Positions 31,736 through 42,209 of a stretch of 64,000 nucleotides of DNA are shown here, piece after piece (position 1 is the stretch's first letter; every line of letters begins with the position of its first letter). The stretch covers positions 1,091,001 through 1,155,000 of the forward strand of contig NC_090171.1 of assembly GCF_017916325.1 (NCBI RefSeq), read 5' to 3'. Under the pieces are notes generated by a model. The model was not told the DNA's origin and searched no databases. It saw nothing but the letters and a program-made list of their open reading frames with translations. The DNA is from Leishmania martiniquensis. Lineage: Eukaryota; Euglenozoa; Kinetoplastea; Trypanosomatida; Trypanosomatidae. Made by a program: the position numbers and the translations under genes.

Positions 31736-32761
31736 TCAACAGCGCTCTACTATCACGCACCAGTTCTCCTTGTCGTAGTAGGATTTACTGATTACCACCG
31801 GAATCGCCCCCTCCCCGTCATCGCCTCCCGCCTGCTTGCACAGCTGCTCCAGCTCCCCCTCCGCGAAAAAGTGATAGTAGCGGTGGAACACCTGCCGTTC
31901 CTCAGCGTACTTCGCATGTCGCTCCCAGCGAATGAGACCGTCGCCAGTTTCTGAGTCGAATGGTCGCTTTGTCCGGCCTCTCTGCTCGCGTGCCCACACG
32001 TAGATCAGCACGCGCCCGCCACCCGGCCGCACGAGCCGGAGGAGCTCGCGCACCGCCCGTTTCCGCCGCTCCCAACTTGCGTAGTGGTGGATAACCGCAA
32101 TGCTGATGGCGGCATCGAAGACGCCGCTACGCAGCGGGCACCGTAGGGCGTCACTGCGCACCGTGTCTGTTCGTGGAAGCTCCTCCACAGACACCGGTGT
32201 CGCCACCACGTCTGCCTCACACTTTGCGTGCCCTCCACAAAAGCGGCGGCGGCGGCGCTGCTCGTGATGCAGGTTGGGGTCGAGGAACTGACGTTGCGTA
32301 CAGAGCAGGAGCTCCTCACTGTAGTCAAGGCCCACAACGTAGCGGTGCGCAGGAGCGAAGGGGACCAGAGGCGGCGACGGTGGCGCTACCCCCTGCTGCC
32401 CTGACACCATCTCGAGGGATTCACCCGGAGTGCACACGTGATACGGAGGTACGGTGAGGGCAAGTCTCTGTGCAGCTGCGAAGTACTTACCATTTCCGCA
32501 GCCCACGTCCGCCACGAGGGAGAAAGGTGGTAGGCCCTCCAAGAAGGAGCTCACCTGTGGCCACGCCTTGTACCGTGTGCAAGAGAAGTGATCGGCGATC
32601 GCGCTATACACTTTGTGCACGTGCTCATGCTCGTACGCAGCGGCATCAGCAGATGACCTGGGAACCACTGGCGCGGGGCCCGCCTCCGTGCCCACATCAG
32701 TTTCCACTCGTGCTTTCTTCGTGCCAGGTGCTGCTGCGAGGCCGGCGCAGTTGGCTGCCAT
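31736..32761 (-). CDS. TRM9: Trm9/ALKBH8-type tRNA wobble-uridine methyltransferase
   Basis: A 341-residue class I SAM-dependent methyltransferase. The N-terminal YEHEHVHKVYSAIADHFS, with TRYKAWPQV after it, is the hallmark of Trm9. Motif I is VADVGCGNGKYF (residues 83-94), motif II VVGLDYSEELL (142-152), and the post-motif segment FDAAISIAVIHHYAS (215-229) is also typical. RFHxYYHFF-like sequence (VFHRYYHFFAEGEL) and the C-terminal YYDKENWCVIVERC match the family end. The enzyme converts cm5U34 to mcm5U34 in tRNA anticodons, with Trm112 as partner in other eukaryotes. Two insertions, at about 103-138 and 165-190, enlarge the catalytic domain. A CT-rich tract at about 32,911-32,933 on the sense strand lies upstream as splice signal. 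Confidence 0.88.
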   Translation of the reverse strand: MAANCAGLAAAPGTKKARVETDVGTEAGPAPVVPRSSADAAAYEHEHVHKVYSAIADHFSCTRYKAWPQVSSFLEGLPPFSLVADVGCGNGKYFAAAQRLALTVPPYHVCTPGESLEMVSGQQGVAPPSPPLVPFAPAHRYVVGLDYSEELLLCTQRQFLDPNLHHEQRRRRRFCGGHAKCEADVVATPVSVEELPRTDTVRSDALRCPLRSGVFDAAISIAVIHHYASWERRKRAVRELLRLVRPGGGRVLIYVWAREQRGRTKRPFDSETGDGLIRWERHAKYAEERQVFHRYYHFFAEGELEQLCKQAGGDDGEGAIPVVISKSYYDKENWCVIVERC

Positions 32762-33436
32762 TCCTAGGCTCTGCGCCTGTCGCTTTGCCGAGCCGCAAAA
32801 TCACCTCTGCGAAAGTCGGCGATCGATGAGGCGGCAAAGCGCTCTGCACTGATGGAGTCGCTCTGGCGACGCGGCGGCGGCACGAAAATAGTATGCGCTC
32901 ACATGAAGACGTAGAGAGGGAGAGGGAGGCAGGATATCCGGAGAGATGGTGTGATCCACCTGTTGCGCCATATCGTCGCCAAGCACCCGAGCATTCCGAT
33001 TAAGCCACAAACTGGAACGCCTTGAAGTGGGGTACCCATATCTGTTGTTCCAGCATCGCTGCTTCGCAACAGTGACGGCAACAGCCAAGGCGCCATGCAG
33101 GCATGCGCAAGCGTCTGGGGGAAGACGGGGAGGGGGAAGGGGGGCTTGGCACACGTCTGTTTGTTGCTTTGACATGGTGCGCTACAGACCTCGTCTTCTT
33201 GCACTGTGCAATCGATCGTGCTATCTGCGGCGCACACACCCCAGAGCTGACAGTCGCCGACAAGCGACTCTGTCGATGGCGTAATCAGACTGGTTAAAAG
33301 GGTAAAGAAGTTCGCTTCAGCTCGCATGGCTTCCACGAGAAAGGTGAATGAAGCGGCATCGGTCGCCTCTCCATCAGTGCACAGGGCGGAACAGTCCCTT
33401 ACGCCTGTCTTTCCAGCGGAGCCACGCACTGCCCTA
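32762..33436. other. Intergenic interval
   Basis: No gene seen. A 204-residue minus-strand frame begins inside the dispersed repeat to the right and shows no conserved pattern, so I do not call it. Confidence 0.5.
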
Positions 33437-33612
33437 CAACAGGGGCCGAGCCCCGAGCGCTTCCCGACACTGTCACAGGGCCCGATCGCGCGATGCGAAG
33501 CAGCCGCAGGCACGCCTGCTACAGCAATGCACGCTCAGGCACCCGAGCACGGCCCCTCGGCTTCCCCACAGAGAGCGGGTGCCGAACCGCTGAGGCACCA
33601 CGCTGAGGGCTC
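33437..33612. mobile_element. SIDER2-like retroposon remnant, internally deleted
   Basis: About 175 bp are clearly related to 60,537-60,900: the stretch from CCCGACACTGTCACAGGGCC through CACCCGAGC and GGCCCCTCGG, then CTTCCCC(A/G)CAGAGAGCGGGTGCC. Compared with that copy, about 155 bp are missing between the two blocks. The sequence resembles the short degenerate retroposons (SIDER2) that sit in Leishmania 3' UTRs and influence mRNA stability; this name rests on memory of the family. It lies downstream, in the sense direction, of a broken gene. Confidence 0.6.
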
Positions 33613-33899
33613 TCTCCCTCCCTCCCTCAGTGATCGGGTCTCTTCATGTTCTTCACTTCCAAATGCATCGCCTCCTTCACTTGGCGCTACGCTCAGAAGG
33701 CCCCAGAAGAGAGACAGCAAGCCGAAAATGCTGATTCGCTTCGACACCGTGTCTGCCGTCCTATTTCTCGGTCTCTCTCTCGTCTGAATAGTCCTTCAGC
33801 CCCATCACGTATGTTTGCCGCGTCGCAGTGCTGCCGCTAAGGATACTTACTGTGCCCACACGAGGCGCCCACTACCGTTTGCAGAGGCGGATGCTCTCC

Positions 33900-35610
33900 T
33901 CTTCACTGATGTCACTAGGTCAGTGCGGCTCCACCATCACATCAGCGGTTCGATTAGTTGGGCACTTGATGTCGTCCGGCCACTTAAAGAGCCCAATAAG
34001 AGACTCTCTCCTCCGCAGCCTGCGCACACGAGCGAACTCATCTGGGCGCCAAATGGTGACGCTTGTCCACTCTCCCACTTCGATAAGGTCTCGGTGCCAC
34101 AGCATGCGCGTGTGCTGCCGCGCGATGTCCTCGTCGCCGGTCGCTGTGGCCGCAGAGCCAAGAGGCGGGTTGCAGCACTCGTATCTCCTGTGTGCCACGT
34201 TCGCCGACTGTCCCCGTCGGTTAGTTGCCCATGGCGGCGTGCAAGGTTCAACGACAAGTAAAAGGCGACTGAAGAGCAGCATCGTAGACGGTGCTGCGAG
34301 GGGTGTAAGAGCAACCTTGAGATGTTCAACAGTGACGTGATGCCGCCCATGAATCCCTCCTTCGACCCGGTGCTTCCCAGACGCAGCGCCGCTGGAGGCG
34401 AAGAGCGACCTGTCGTCCCGCTGATTTCAGAGTCGATAAGTATTGCCTTGCTGCGCCTACCCCGTGAGTGCGCAGGCGCGCCAACTGGCCACACTCTTAT
34501 GTTAGGCTCTCCCCCAGACGAACGGTTTGGCGCAGCTTTGCCCACTCCCCTCCCCCATCTTGACTGCGGTTCATCGAGGGGGGAGGGGAGGGGCCTCTTC
34601 CCTGGAGCCTTTTGAAAGCACCTGTCAAGTCGAATGAGGTATCCGCAGCACAAGAGGCGCCGCTTCGCAGTGAGCAGTTTTGAGCGTGCAGCTGCTGCTT
34701 CTGCTGGTGTGACTCCACTTGCCGAGCTTTTTCCTGCAGGAGTGCAGCGTGGATTAAGCGAGCAAAGGCTTTGCAGTCACAGGCAGGGTCCGTCTCGTCC
34801 CACATGGAGCTGGCCAGCGCGCGCGGCGCCGCCTCCACGAGGCGGGCCTCCTCTTCAGTCGGCTCGGCTTGCGTCGCACAGCTCAAGAGACAGGCTATCT
34901 GGGCGAGTGCGATAGACATGCCGTGGTCAGCGAGAGGGAACTCCGCGTAGGAGAGCATGTAGGGGTGAGGGGTGCCGAGGCAGTCGGCGAAGACATGATG
35001 GCCTGATAAAACTGAGTAGTGTGTCTCCGCACCAACTTCTGCAGAAGCCTCTAGCTCCCTCAACACCTCTCTGAATTGGTGGCTTCCTTTGCTTTCGAGC
35101 CGCCGTTCGCACTCGCAGCTGATGATGGGCCCAACGTTGCTGGCATGCGCTTCTTCCCCCGCTCCTTGCTGCAGCAATCCTCCAAAGCATTGTGAGAGTC
35201 GCCCACGCGTCCTCGTTGGCTGGCGGGTTCCTCCTCCATTCGCGACTAGTCAGTGGATGTCCCGATGTGGCGGTGCGGAGGCCGCAACAGTCACGGCGTA
35301 GAGCTCGTCCAGGAAGACAAGGTCGCGGAGCTTTCAGCGTCCCGAGAAAACGCCGCATCGGCAGCGCTCGCTGGCCGCTGAAGGTTGTAGGTTCGTCGGC
35401 AGCGCGATGTGTGCCGCCTCCGCTCTGCCTCCAGCTCGCCGAAGCGCTAGGCGCCATCAAGCACGTTATAGCGTGGGATGCACGAGGTGTCCACAAAAAT
35501 CCTCACCCCTGTGCGGCAAAACCACGGGTGGGTGACGGCGCGCGTGACCGACGTGCGCGTAGGGAAAGGGAAGCGGTTTGCCAACTCGCTGGGATGGTTT
35601 AGCACGAAGA
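33900..35610 (-). pseudogene. Broken protein gene, several frames
   Basis: Protein-like stretches follow one another on the minus strand in different frames. The 5' part ends in GVRIFVDTSCIPRYNVLDGA then a stop near 35,447; a piece with LVFLDELYAVTVAASAPPHR ends in a stop near 35,255; a 226-residue open part (34,497-35,177) contains HHVFADCLGTPHPYMLSYAE; the 3' part reads LWHRDLIEVGEWTSVTIWRP and GLFKWPDDIKCP near 33,920-34,080. These have the composition of real protein but no single frame joins them, so stops and shifts have broken one gene of perhaps 500-600 residues. The VDTS start weakly recalls a PIN domain; I would not name it. Sequencing error is the alternative, though several independent breaks make that less likely. 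Confidence 0.5.
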
Positions 35611-38168
35611 CACGGCGCGCCACGCATCGTGTTGAGGAACCGCATAGACGTGCGACCGCCTCGCGGCCAGCACTTCCTGTCACACAGCCGAGAGTGAAGT
35701 CATTCTTTTTGTTGCTCTGGGGGAGCCAGAGGAAGGCCCGGCAAGGTGTGGTGTGCGCTCCCTCTGCGTGCGCGCGGTCCGTGAGGGAGGGAGCAGATGG
35801 CTCAGCAGATGTGGGACTGAAATGAAAGAAAAGGGAATCAGAGAAGGCACATCGGTGATCTCTCGCTCTCTCCTCGTCCGCGCCGGTGCACAAAGTTGAG
35901 CAGAGAGGCGTGAGTGCGCCTGTGTATGCGGACGAGGGGAGTGTGTCCACTCGCTGGTAGTGGTGTACGTGCGTGCGTGCAAGCCTGATTCGGTGAGTTC
36001 TCCGGTGTACAACTGAGGAGCGGATCGCACTGCCCGTGACTTGGCACTGACAGCAGGGATGAAGGGTATTTCTGCGTCGTGCAGTGATGCCCAAACCCTC
36101 AAGTGGGAAAGTCGACGGAAGAACGGAGGAGAAAGGGACCTCAGTGAAGAAGAGCATGCGAAGTTAGACCCTGAGGAGCCTGTACCCAACATCGATCGGC
36201 AAAGAAGTGGCTCATCCGTGTATGAACCGCTATGGTCTCTGCTTTTCTTTATTATTACTTGAAGAGCGAGGATTTGTCGCCGAAGGAATATAGCGATGCC
36301 TCCAGAGCTGACGAGCTTTCGCGCATTCAGCATGGCCTGAGAAGGGTCGGTGAAGCACCCCTCCCCATCCGTCCTCGGAGAAGCATGTGAGAATACGGCC
36401 GCTAGTGTGTACCTTGCATACCCTCCACAAGCCGACGGCCTTCACCGAATCATGCAGCTTACCCGGTCCTCGACTCCTGCCACACGCACACACCCCTCTT
36501 GCCCATCCCCTTGACCGGCTACCGCCCCAGCTCCCGTGCCACCTCTTCGCGGCAACGCGCACTGGCCACATGGTCGCACTTCTGATTTCACTGCTGCAAG
36601 CTTAGTTTTGCTCCACCATGGCTTCGACGCAGACGTAAACGCGCACTCTGCCCACGTGCGTACACTTAGCCACACATGCAAGCTTAGAATAGAGGGAACA
36701 AATAACAAAACAAAAAGAGAAACATATGCAGCTTTCTCTCCCTCCTCCTCTCCTCCTGCCACATCAGCACTGCACCAGCATCGAGCGCCGATTCTGCGTC
36801 TCTGCTACTCCTTTCCCTTCCCTATAGTACGTCACTGCTCACCCAGTGTACCGATGGAAGGGGGCGAGCCGTGCCATGGAGAGAGGAGTTGGCCACCACT
36901 GCAAAAGTATCTTCTTGTCTGTGTGTGTGTGTGTTACAGAGGGAGAGGGAGAGGGACGCATCGAGAAGTGAGGCGTATGAATCGAAAGGGAAAAATGCCG
37001 AAGCGAAACGAAGAAACAATCAAAAACCATTACGAAACGAAGCACATCCGCACGAGCACAAGGCAAAGAAGATGCATTATGTTTGCGTTCATCCTTGTCT
37101 GTCGTCCTACGTGCACGTGCGTGTACGGAAGTCCAGCCATCGGAATGGCAAGATACGTGGGGCGCACAAAGGAAAGGGACGGGCCCACCACTCGGCTTCT
37201 GTGTGTGTGTGTGCTCTTCTGCGGCGCTTCGTCTTGCCCACATCTTCTTTTGACTTTCCTCTCAACAGTTGGACGCGCGCGCGTTGAAAATCGGTAATGC
37301 GTCTATGGAGGAGGGCCTCAGCTCATAAGAAAAGCGATCAGGATGGTGGGATGGCGTCCACTACTACAGTCCAGCCTTCTCCGTTTCGAGGCTCTTTTAC
37401 GTTAAGATCAAACGCCTTCGCCCACACGCATGTATGGGCGGGTGCGCATGCCGTCCCTCATCTCGTCTCTTTCCGTCAAGTCCTTCGGGCGCTTACCGCA
37501 GCGCTGCTCTCCAAACGACGCGCTCGTTCCACCTGCACGGGCAGAGGCAGAAAGAGATGCCGAATATTCTCCACCGCATAGCAGCGCTCACAGAGGCGCA
37601 GAAAAAGAGCGAGGTTGGGAAAACGACGCTGTGCAGCTGCTAGCACGCGAGGCATGGCCGCACAGAACAGCGGCACAGCAAACTAAAATGAAGAAAAAGA
37701 ACAACAGAGGCGCCCTTTACGATTCAACAATGAGAACGAGCCGAACAAAAAAGGGAAACAGTGGAGGAGAACGAAACTGAGGAGTCTTTTGAAGTCGATA
37801 GGGCTCACTCACCACGCCGGCTCGGTCTGCTTTCCTCACCCATCAACCATCACCTATCACACACACACATACACGCCCCCTCCACCCGCCTCCCATCATC
37901 GCGAACAGGAGAGAGGGGGAGAGACAATGGCGAGGAGAAGAAAAGATAAGGATCGCTCTTACATTGGCCTCTTTCGATTGGCGTTGCACAGAGTGCCTCT
38001 CGCTTTACTACTCATACCAATGAGCGAAGGCACTCGGATAAACGCGCGCTTCAACACCAAAGCCACTGCGGAAAGCTGACCAAGCACAAGAGGGGTGGAA
38101 AGACAGGAGCGATGGAGGCATTACGCCAGCGACGTCCATCACAGCTCCATCGACCAGTTGTGCGTCAC
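35611..38168. other. Long intergenic interval
   Basis: About 2.6 kb with no convincing gene. Frames on both strands are short or rich in simple sequence; there are GT runs near 36,920 and 37,200 and scattered A-rich patches. Part must be the 3' UTR of the E2 gene's downstream neighbour and the 5' region of the broken gene. The length is notable in an otherwise compact unit and fits loss of a gene here. Confidence 0.5.
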
Positions 38169-39578
38169 CTACAAAAGAAGGGAGAGCGGGTTCTCCACGG
38201 CGTCATGGAATCCCTGGAACCACTTGGCTCCAAGCGCGCCATCGACGATGCGGTGGTCAAAGGACGCCGCAAAGCTGACCACGCTCTCTACCTTGCCGGT
38301 CAACTCAAACTCCCCTGTCTCCTCGCTCTTCACGATCTGAGCACGCGGCTTCGCCGAGCCGATGGCGAGAATCATGGCCTGCGGGGGGTTGATGATGGCC
38401 GTGAAGCCGGGGATGCCCGTGGCACCGAGGTTCGATACGGAGCACGTGCCGCCCTGGAACTCGTTGGGCTGCAGCGCACCGTCGCGTGCCTTCTTCGCTA
38501 GGGCCTTCATCTCCTTCGAAATTTCTACGAGACCCTTCGCCTGCGCGTTGCGTATAATCGGAGTAATGAGGCCAGTCGGAGTAGCCACCGCCACCGAGAC
38601 ATCGACGGTGGCGTACTGGCGAATGAAGTCACCCTGCCAGGAGGCATTCACCTCCGGCACCAAGATGTTGGCGCGCGCTACCGCCTTGATGATGTAGTCG
38701 TTCACAGTGATCTTGTACTCGCCGTTTCCCTTCGCATTCAGCTGCTTGATGAGGGCCATCACGTTGTCGACGCAGCAGTCGTCGAAGAGGTAGTAGTGAG
38801 GAATTTCCATGTTCTTGGACTGGTGCAGGCGCTTCGCAATGACAGATCGCATCGTTGTCACCGGTATGTCGGTGAAGTTGGGGTTTGCCGGAGGTGCTCC
38901 CTTGGCGGCAGCGGGCTTCGCGGGGGCAGTTCGCGCAGCAGCAGCAGCAGCCTTGGCCGGTGCAGGCGCCGTTGCAGCGGAACCGGCGGTGCCGCTTGCC
39001 ACAGCTGCAGCCACGTCCTTGGAGGTGATGCGACCGACACCACCACCGGTGCCCTTGATGCCGCTCAGTGGCACATTCTTCTCGGCAGCCATCTTGCGAG
39101 CATACGGCGAGGCCTTTACGCGGTCCCCTGAGACCGTCTCAGGGGAAGAAGAGGCAGCGGGCGCAGAGGCCTCTCCAGAAGGTGCTGAAGGAGCCTCCTC
39201 AGCGGCCGCAGCCGGCGACTCTTCGCTCTCCGGCTTCCAGCTCTTCACCTCGTCTGAGTGGACGCCCTCCTTCTCGTCTACAATGAGACACACTGTCTGA
39301 CCCACGACTGCTTCCGTACCGGCAGAGGCAATGACGCGGGCAAAGAATCCCTCCTCGGTCGCATTATCGTACGAAACGACGGCCTTATCGGTCTCGACAC
39401 TGCAGAAGGTGTCGCCCGGCCGAATGGCGTCACCAGGCTGCTTGGACCACTCCGTGATCTTGCCTTTCTCCATCGTGGGGGAGAGCGCAGGCATGGGAAT
39501 CGGGGTGATGGTGAGGAAGCGAAGGGCAGCCAGCGTGGCCAGCTCCGGGACGGCGCGGCAGCGGAACATGGCGAACAC
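38169..39578 (-). CDS. Dihydrolipoamide acetyltransferase, E2 of pyruvate dehydrogenase
   Basis: A 469-residue protein with the full E2 plan. Residues 1-20 are a likely mitochondrial targeting stretch (MFAMFRCRAV...). The lipoyl domain follows (PMPALSPTMEKGKITEW), with the lipoylated Lys65 in VETDKAVVSY. An Ala/Pro/Glu linker leads to the E1/E3-binding domain (ASPYARKMAAEKNVPLSGIK, 156-175, then GTGGGVGRITSKDV). The acetyltransferase core ends with the catalytic motif DHRIVDG (His442, Asp446). ITPIPMPALSPTMEKG and the terminal LSLLL are typical of pyruvate rather than 2-oxoglutarate E2. It moves acetyl groups to CoA in the mitochondrial matrix. Only one lipoyl domain is present, while mammalian E2p has two. 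A CT-rich tract lies about 40-75 bases upstream. Confidence 0.95.
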   Translation of the reverse strand: MFAMFRCRAVPELATLAALRFLTITPIPMPALSPTMEKGKITEWSKQPGDAIRPGDTFCSVETDKAVVSYDNATEEGFFARVIASAGTEAVVGQTVCLIVDEKEGVHSDEVKSWKPESEESPAAAAEEAPSAPSGEASAPAASSSPETVSGDRVKASPYARKMAAEKNVPLSGIKGTGGGVGRITSKDVAAAVASGTAGSAATAPAPAKAAAAAARTAPAKPAAAKGAPPANPNFTDIPVTTMRSVIAKRLHQSKNMEIPHYYLFDDCCVDNVMALIKQLNAKGNGEYKITVNDYIIKAVARANILVPEVNASWQGDFIRQYATVDVSVAVATPTGLITPIIRNAQAKGLVEISKEMKALAKKARDGALQPNEFQGGTCSVSNLGATGIPGFTAIINPPQAMILAIGSAKPRAQIVKSEETGEFELTGKVESVVSFAASFDHRIVDGALGAKWFQGFHDAVENPLSLLL

Positions 39579-40378
39579 AGAGAAGTGTGTTGTGCGAGCC
39601 AGAGTAGTAGTAGAGTGAGGGAGAGAAGAGGGGAAGGGACGGGGGGTAAAGGAGCCTACAGAGCGCTTCGCTTCTTTATTACGATGAGGGACGGAGGGAA
39701 AGAAAGAGTTGCCAAGTGGTGCTCAAGCCTGTTGTTCGAGCTATGATGCGCTAAGGGTGGAAAAGAAAGGACTCGTAGACGAGGGGAGAGGGTTCGTTCA
39801 ACTTCTTCCGTTTTTTTTTCGGCGGTGGCAAAGGAGTGGTTGGGTGCACATGTAAGAGCAGGTGGGCGGGGGGAACGAGGAGAGGGAAGCAATGGCGACG
39901 AGAGAGGAAAGAAAAGAGGCCAGGGAAAAATAGGATGGAAATGGCAGGAGAACTGAAGAGCGGAGTGACAAGAGGGAGAGGGCAAAAGTGCATGCGTGGC
40001 AAGCCCACCACATGGGTCCCATGCCGCACAGGCAAAGTCAGGTTAAGTGGAATCCTTCTTCCCTTCTCCTCCAGCGGGTTCCCGTGGCGAATCGAAGGCG
40101 TCGAACGCGCGTTCTGTTTCTTCTCTTCACTTCTACATGTCCATCGTGGCGGATGCGTGTAGAGAGCCTGCAAGGCGAAACGCTGCGACGCACCGGTCGG
40201 GTCAGGGGCCACAGAGCCAAAATCGAAGAGCTGCAACAAGACGAGAGAAGACGAAGTGCTGCAGTGCCTTGGTGTTTCCAGCACACTTAGGGGGCGCGAA
40301 GAGCATCCAGCGCGGCAGCGCGCGCGCGCGCCCTGGCCGCCATGGATCTCCGTGACGGTCGACGCCCCAGCAACACCC
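39579..40378. other. Intergenic interval
   Basis: Purine-rich on the plus strand near 39,612-39,654 and 39,880-39,975. A 228-residue minus-strand frame (39,751-40,437) overlaps the end of the next gene and has no family features. No gene is called. Confidence 0.55.
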
Positions 40379-41539
40379 TCACAGCTCCAGATCCACGACG
40401 CTCGGAGACAACAGCACATTCTGGCCAAAGCGGCCAATCATCATGGCAGCGTTAATGCACGGAAGGAACGGAACTTCATCTAATCCCACCATTCTCTCTG
40501 CCGCGCCGCCGGCATCCCGCGCCCGCACGCGAAACGACTTCCTGACAACCTCAGACACCGGCAGTGAATGCATGCCATGAGCGCCGTGGAGATGCCCGCA
40601 AAGAAGCACGCGGCGCGGCGCCACCTGTTGGGCGTAGGTGCAAATTGGCTGCTCCTCTACACTGTGACCAGCCTTGGGTGTGTCCGGGCTTTGGTGAACG
40701 ACCAGAACATCGATAGGACCACCTGGCACGGCGCCCTCCAGCCGCGCGAAAAGCTGCTGGTCCGACGCGCATCGAGGAGCAGTGGGGACAGCTGCAGGTT
40801 CATCGTTTTCCAGCGCCGAGGCGAACATGAAGGGCCTCCACGCCTTTTTGCCTTGAAACGCTGTATTGGGGCTCCAGCGGGAGTTGGAGATGGAGCGTGG
40901 TGAGCCGTAGAAACGCACACCGGCAGGCTCCACTACCACACTGTCATCGCACAGATACACCGCCGGCGCGAAGAGTCGGCGCACCTCTTCTATGGGCATC
41001 GCAGCAATGGCTTTGTCGTGATTACCAGCTATGACCAATTTTACTGGGTGCGGGTGCAACGTGCTATCAGTGAACCATGCAGCAAAGTCAGCTAGCATCG
41101 CCTTGGCGTCACGCAGAAAATTCAACCCTTCCTGGATATCGCCGCAGTGCACAAGCACATCGCCGTTTGGCAGACACACCTCTCGATGCCGCTCATGAGT
41201 GTCACTGATAACGACCAAACGCAAACAGGAAGCAGGCTTGGATGGCAGCTCAGCGATTTTGTACACCAGCGGTTTTCGCAGTGAGTATGTGGACGGGAGC
41301 TCGACCACGCCGCTACGCCTAGGAGGGGGAGGGTCCACCTCGTAGAGTGATGAGTGCAGCGGTGCTGGAGCAGTCGATGGCGCCGCGGTGGCGCGTGTAG
41401 ATGGAAGCAGTGACGTATGTCGAACAAGCCTCGGCAGGTAGCCGTAGTATTCACACAGCGCCGCAGTAACCACAGGCATGGCGACGCAAAGGACACGCAG
41501 GCAATGCGCACCGCTATAGGGGACGCAGGTCCAAGTCAA
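40379..41539 (-). CDS. Calcineurin-like metallophosphoesterase (MPPED/UPF0046 type)
   Basis: A 386-residue protein with all five metal-site blocks of the calcineurin-like fold: ISDTHERH (111-118), HCGDI (131-135), AGNHD (171-175), VVHQSPD (280-286) and CGHLHG (314-319). The spacing, and the single-domain layout with a Trp/Asn-containing insert (SISNSRWSPNTAF), fit the MPPED1/MPPED2 (UPF0046) group, which hydrolyses phosphodiesters with poor substrate definition. The first 100 residues are unrelated to the fold and may include a targeting sequence; Met21 (41,479), followed by PVVTAALCEYYGYLPRL, is an alternative start. The natural substrate is unknown. Confidence 0.88.
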   Translation of the reverse strand: MTWTCVPYSGAHCLRVLCVAMPVVTAALCEYYGYLPRLVRHTSLLPSTRATAAPSTAPAPLHSSLYEVDPPPPRRSGVVELPSTYSLRKPLVYKIAELPSKPASCLRLVVISDTHERHREVCLPNGDVLVHCGDIQEGLNFLRDAKAMLADFAAWFTDSTLHPHPVKLVIAGNHDKAIAAMPIEEVRRLFAPAVYLCDDSVVVEPAGVRFYGSPRSISNSRWSPNTAFQGKKAWRPFMFASALENDEPAAVPTAPRCASDQQLFARLEGAVPGGPIDVLVVHQSPDTPKAGHSVEEQPICTYAQQVAPRRVLLCGHLHGAHGMHSLPVSEVVRKSFRVRARDAGGAAERMVGLDEVPFLPCINAAMMIGRFGQNVLLSPSVVDLEL

Positions 41540-42209
41540 ATACCTTGCATAGATAAATTTTCTTTCGCGCGAAAAGGTGATGGATGAGAACGGAGGTGTA
41601 CAGGTGACAAGGTGGCAGGCTCCGCGGCGGCGCTCAGCTTCTTCTGCTTCTCTCGCATGTGCATGAGAGGGATATGGAGAGGAAAAAGAGAACGAGCAGA
41701 GGCGTTAGGCGGGCCGAGGCAGCGCGCAGCATTTGAAAGGTCATTTTTCCCCATACATTTTATCAGCGAAAGGATTTCGTCCGGCCCCTTTGCCAAGGCG
41801 AAAAAAAAGAGGAGGCACATGCACGTGCTACAGGGCGTCTGTGTGGCAGAGGAGGGTGGAGAGGTTTCTCAAGGAGAGATGAGGTGCAGCGGCGGTAGAG
41901 CCTCGCCCAAGGCATCCTCAGGCAGCCACGTGCCCCACGCGCACATCTCGCAGCACACTGCACTTTTCGCAAGCCCCCGAAAGCGTACTCCTCACACCTT
42001 TGCCTTACGCCTCTCCTCCACACCGACGCCGCCGCACAAGATCTCCCCTCTCGTCGCCGCCATCTTGCCTCATTCGGAGCCCACGCGCGTGCAAGATAAG
42101 CCGAAGCGCGCGCCTTCACGGTCCTCGGTAACCGCAGTAACACCCACACACGCATACGCACACTCCCTCACGCCGCTCTCTTCAACTTTCACTGACGAGA
42201 CGCGCAGTC
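41540..42209. other. Intergenic interval
   Basis: No gene seen. A short poly-T plus CT stretch on the sense strand (about 41,798-41,812) is a probable splice signal for the phosphoesterase mRNA. Overlapping plus and minus frames here show no conserved features. Confidence 0.55.

Noticed and set aside
32899..33513. 204-residue minus-strand frame
   Set aside because: Starts inside the SIDER2-like repeat, so it is not an independent gene.
36536..37297. 253-residue plus-strand frame in the long gap
   Set aside because: Contains translated GT repeats (VCVCVC) and no conserved segment; opposite strand to the unit.
39751..40437. 228-residue minus-strand frame
   Set aside because: Overlaps the end of the phosphoesterase gene in another frame; Pro/Ser/Leu-rich without features.
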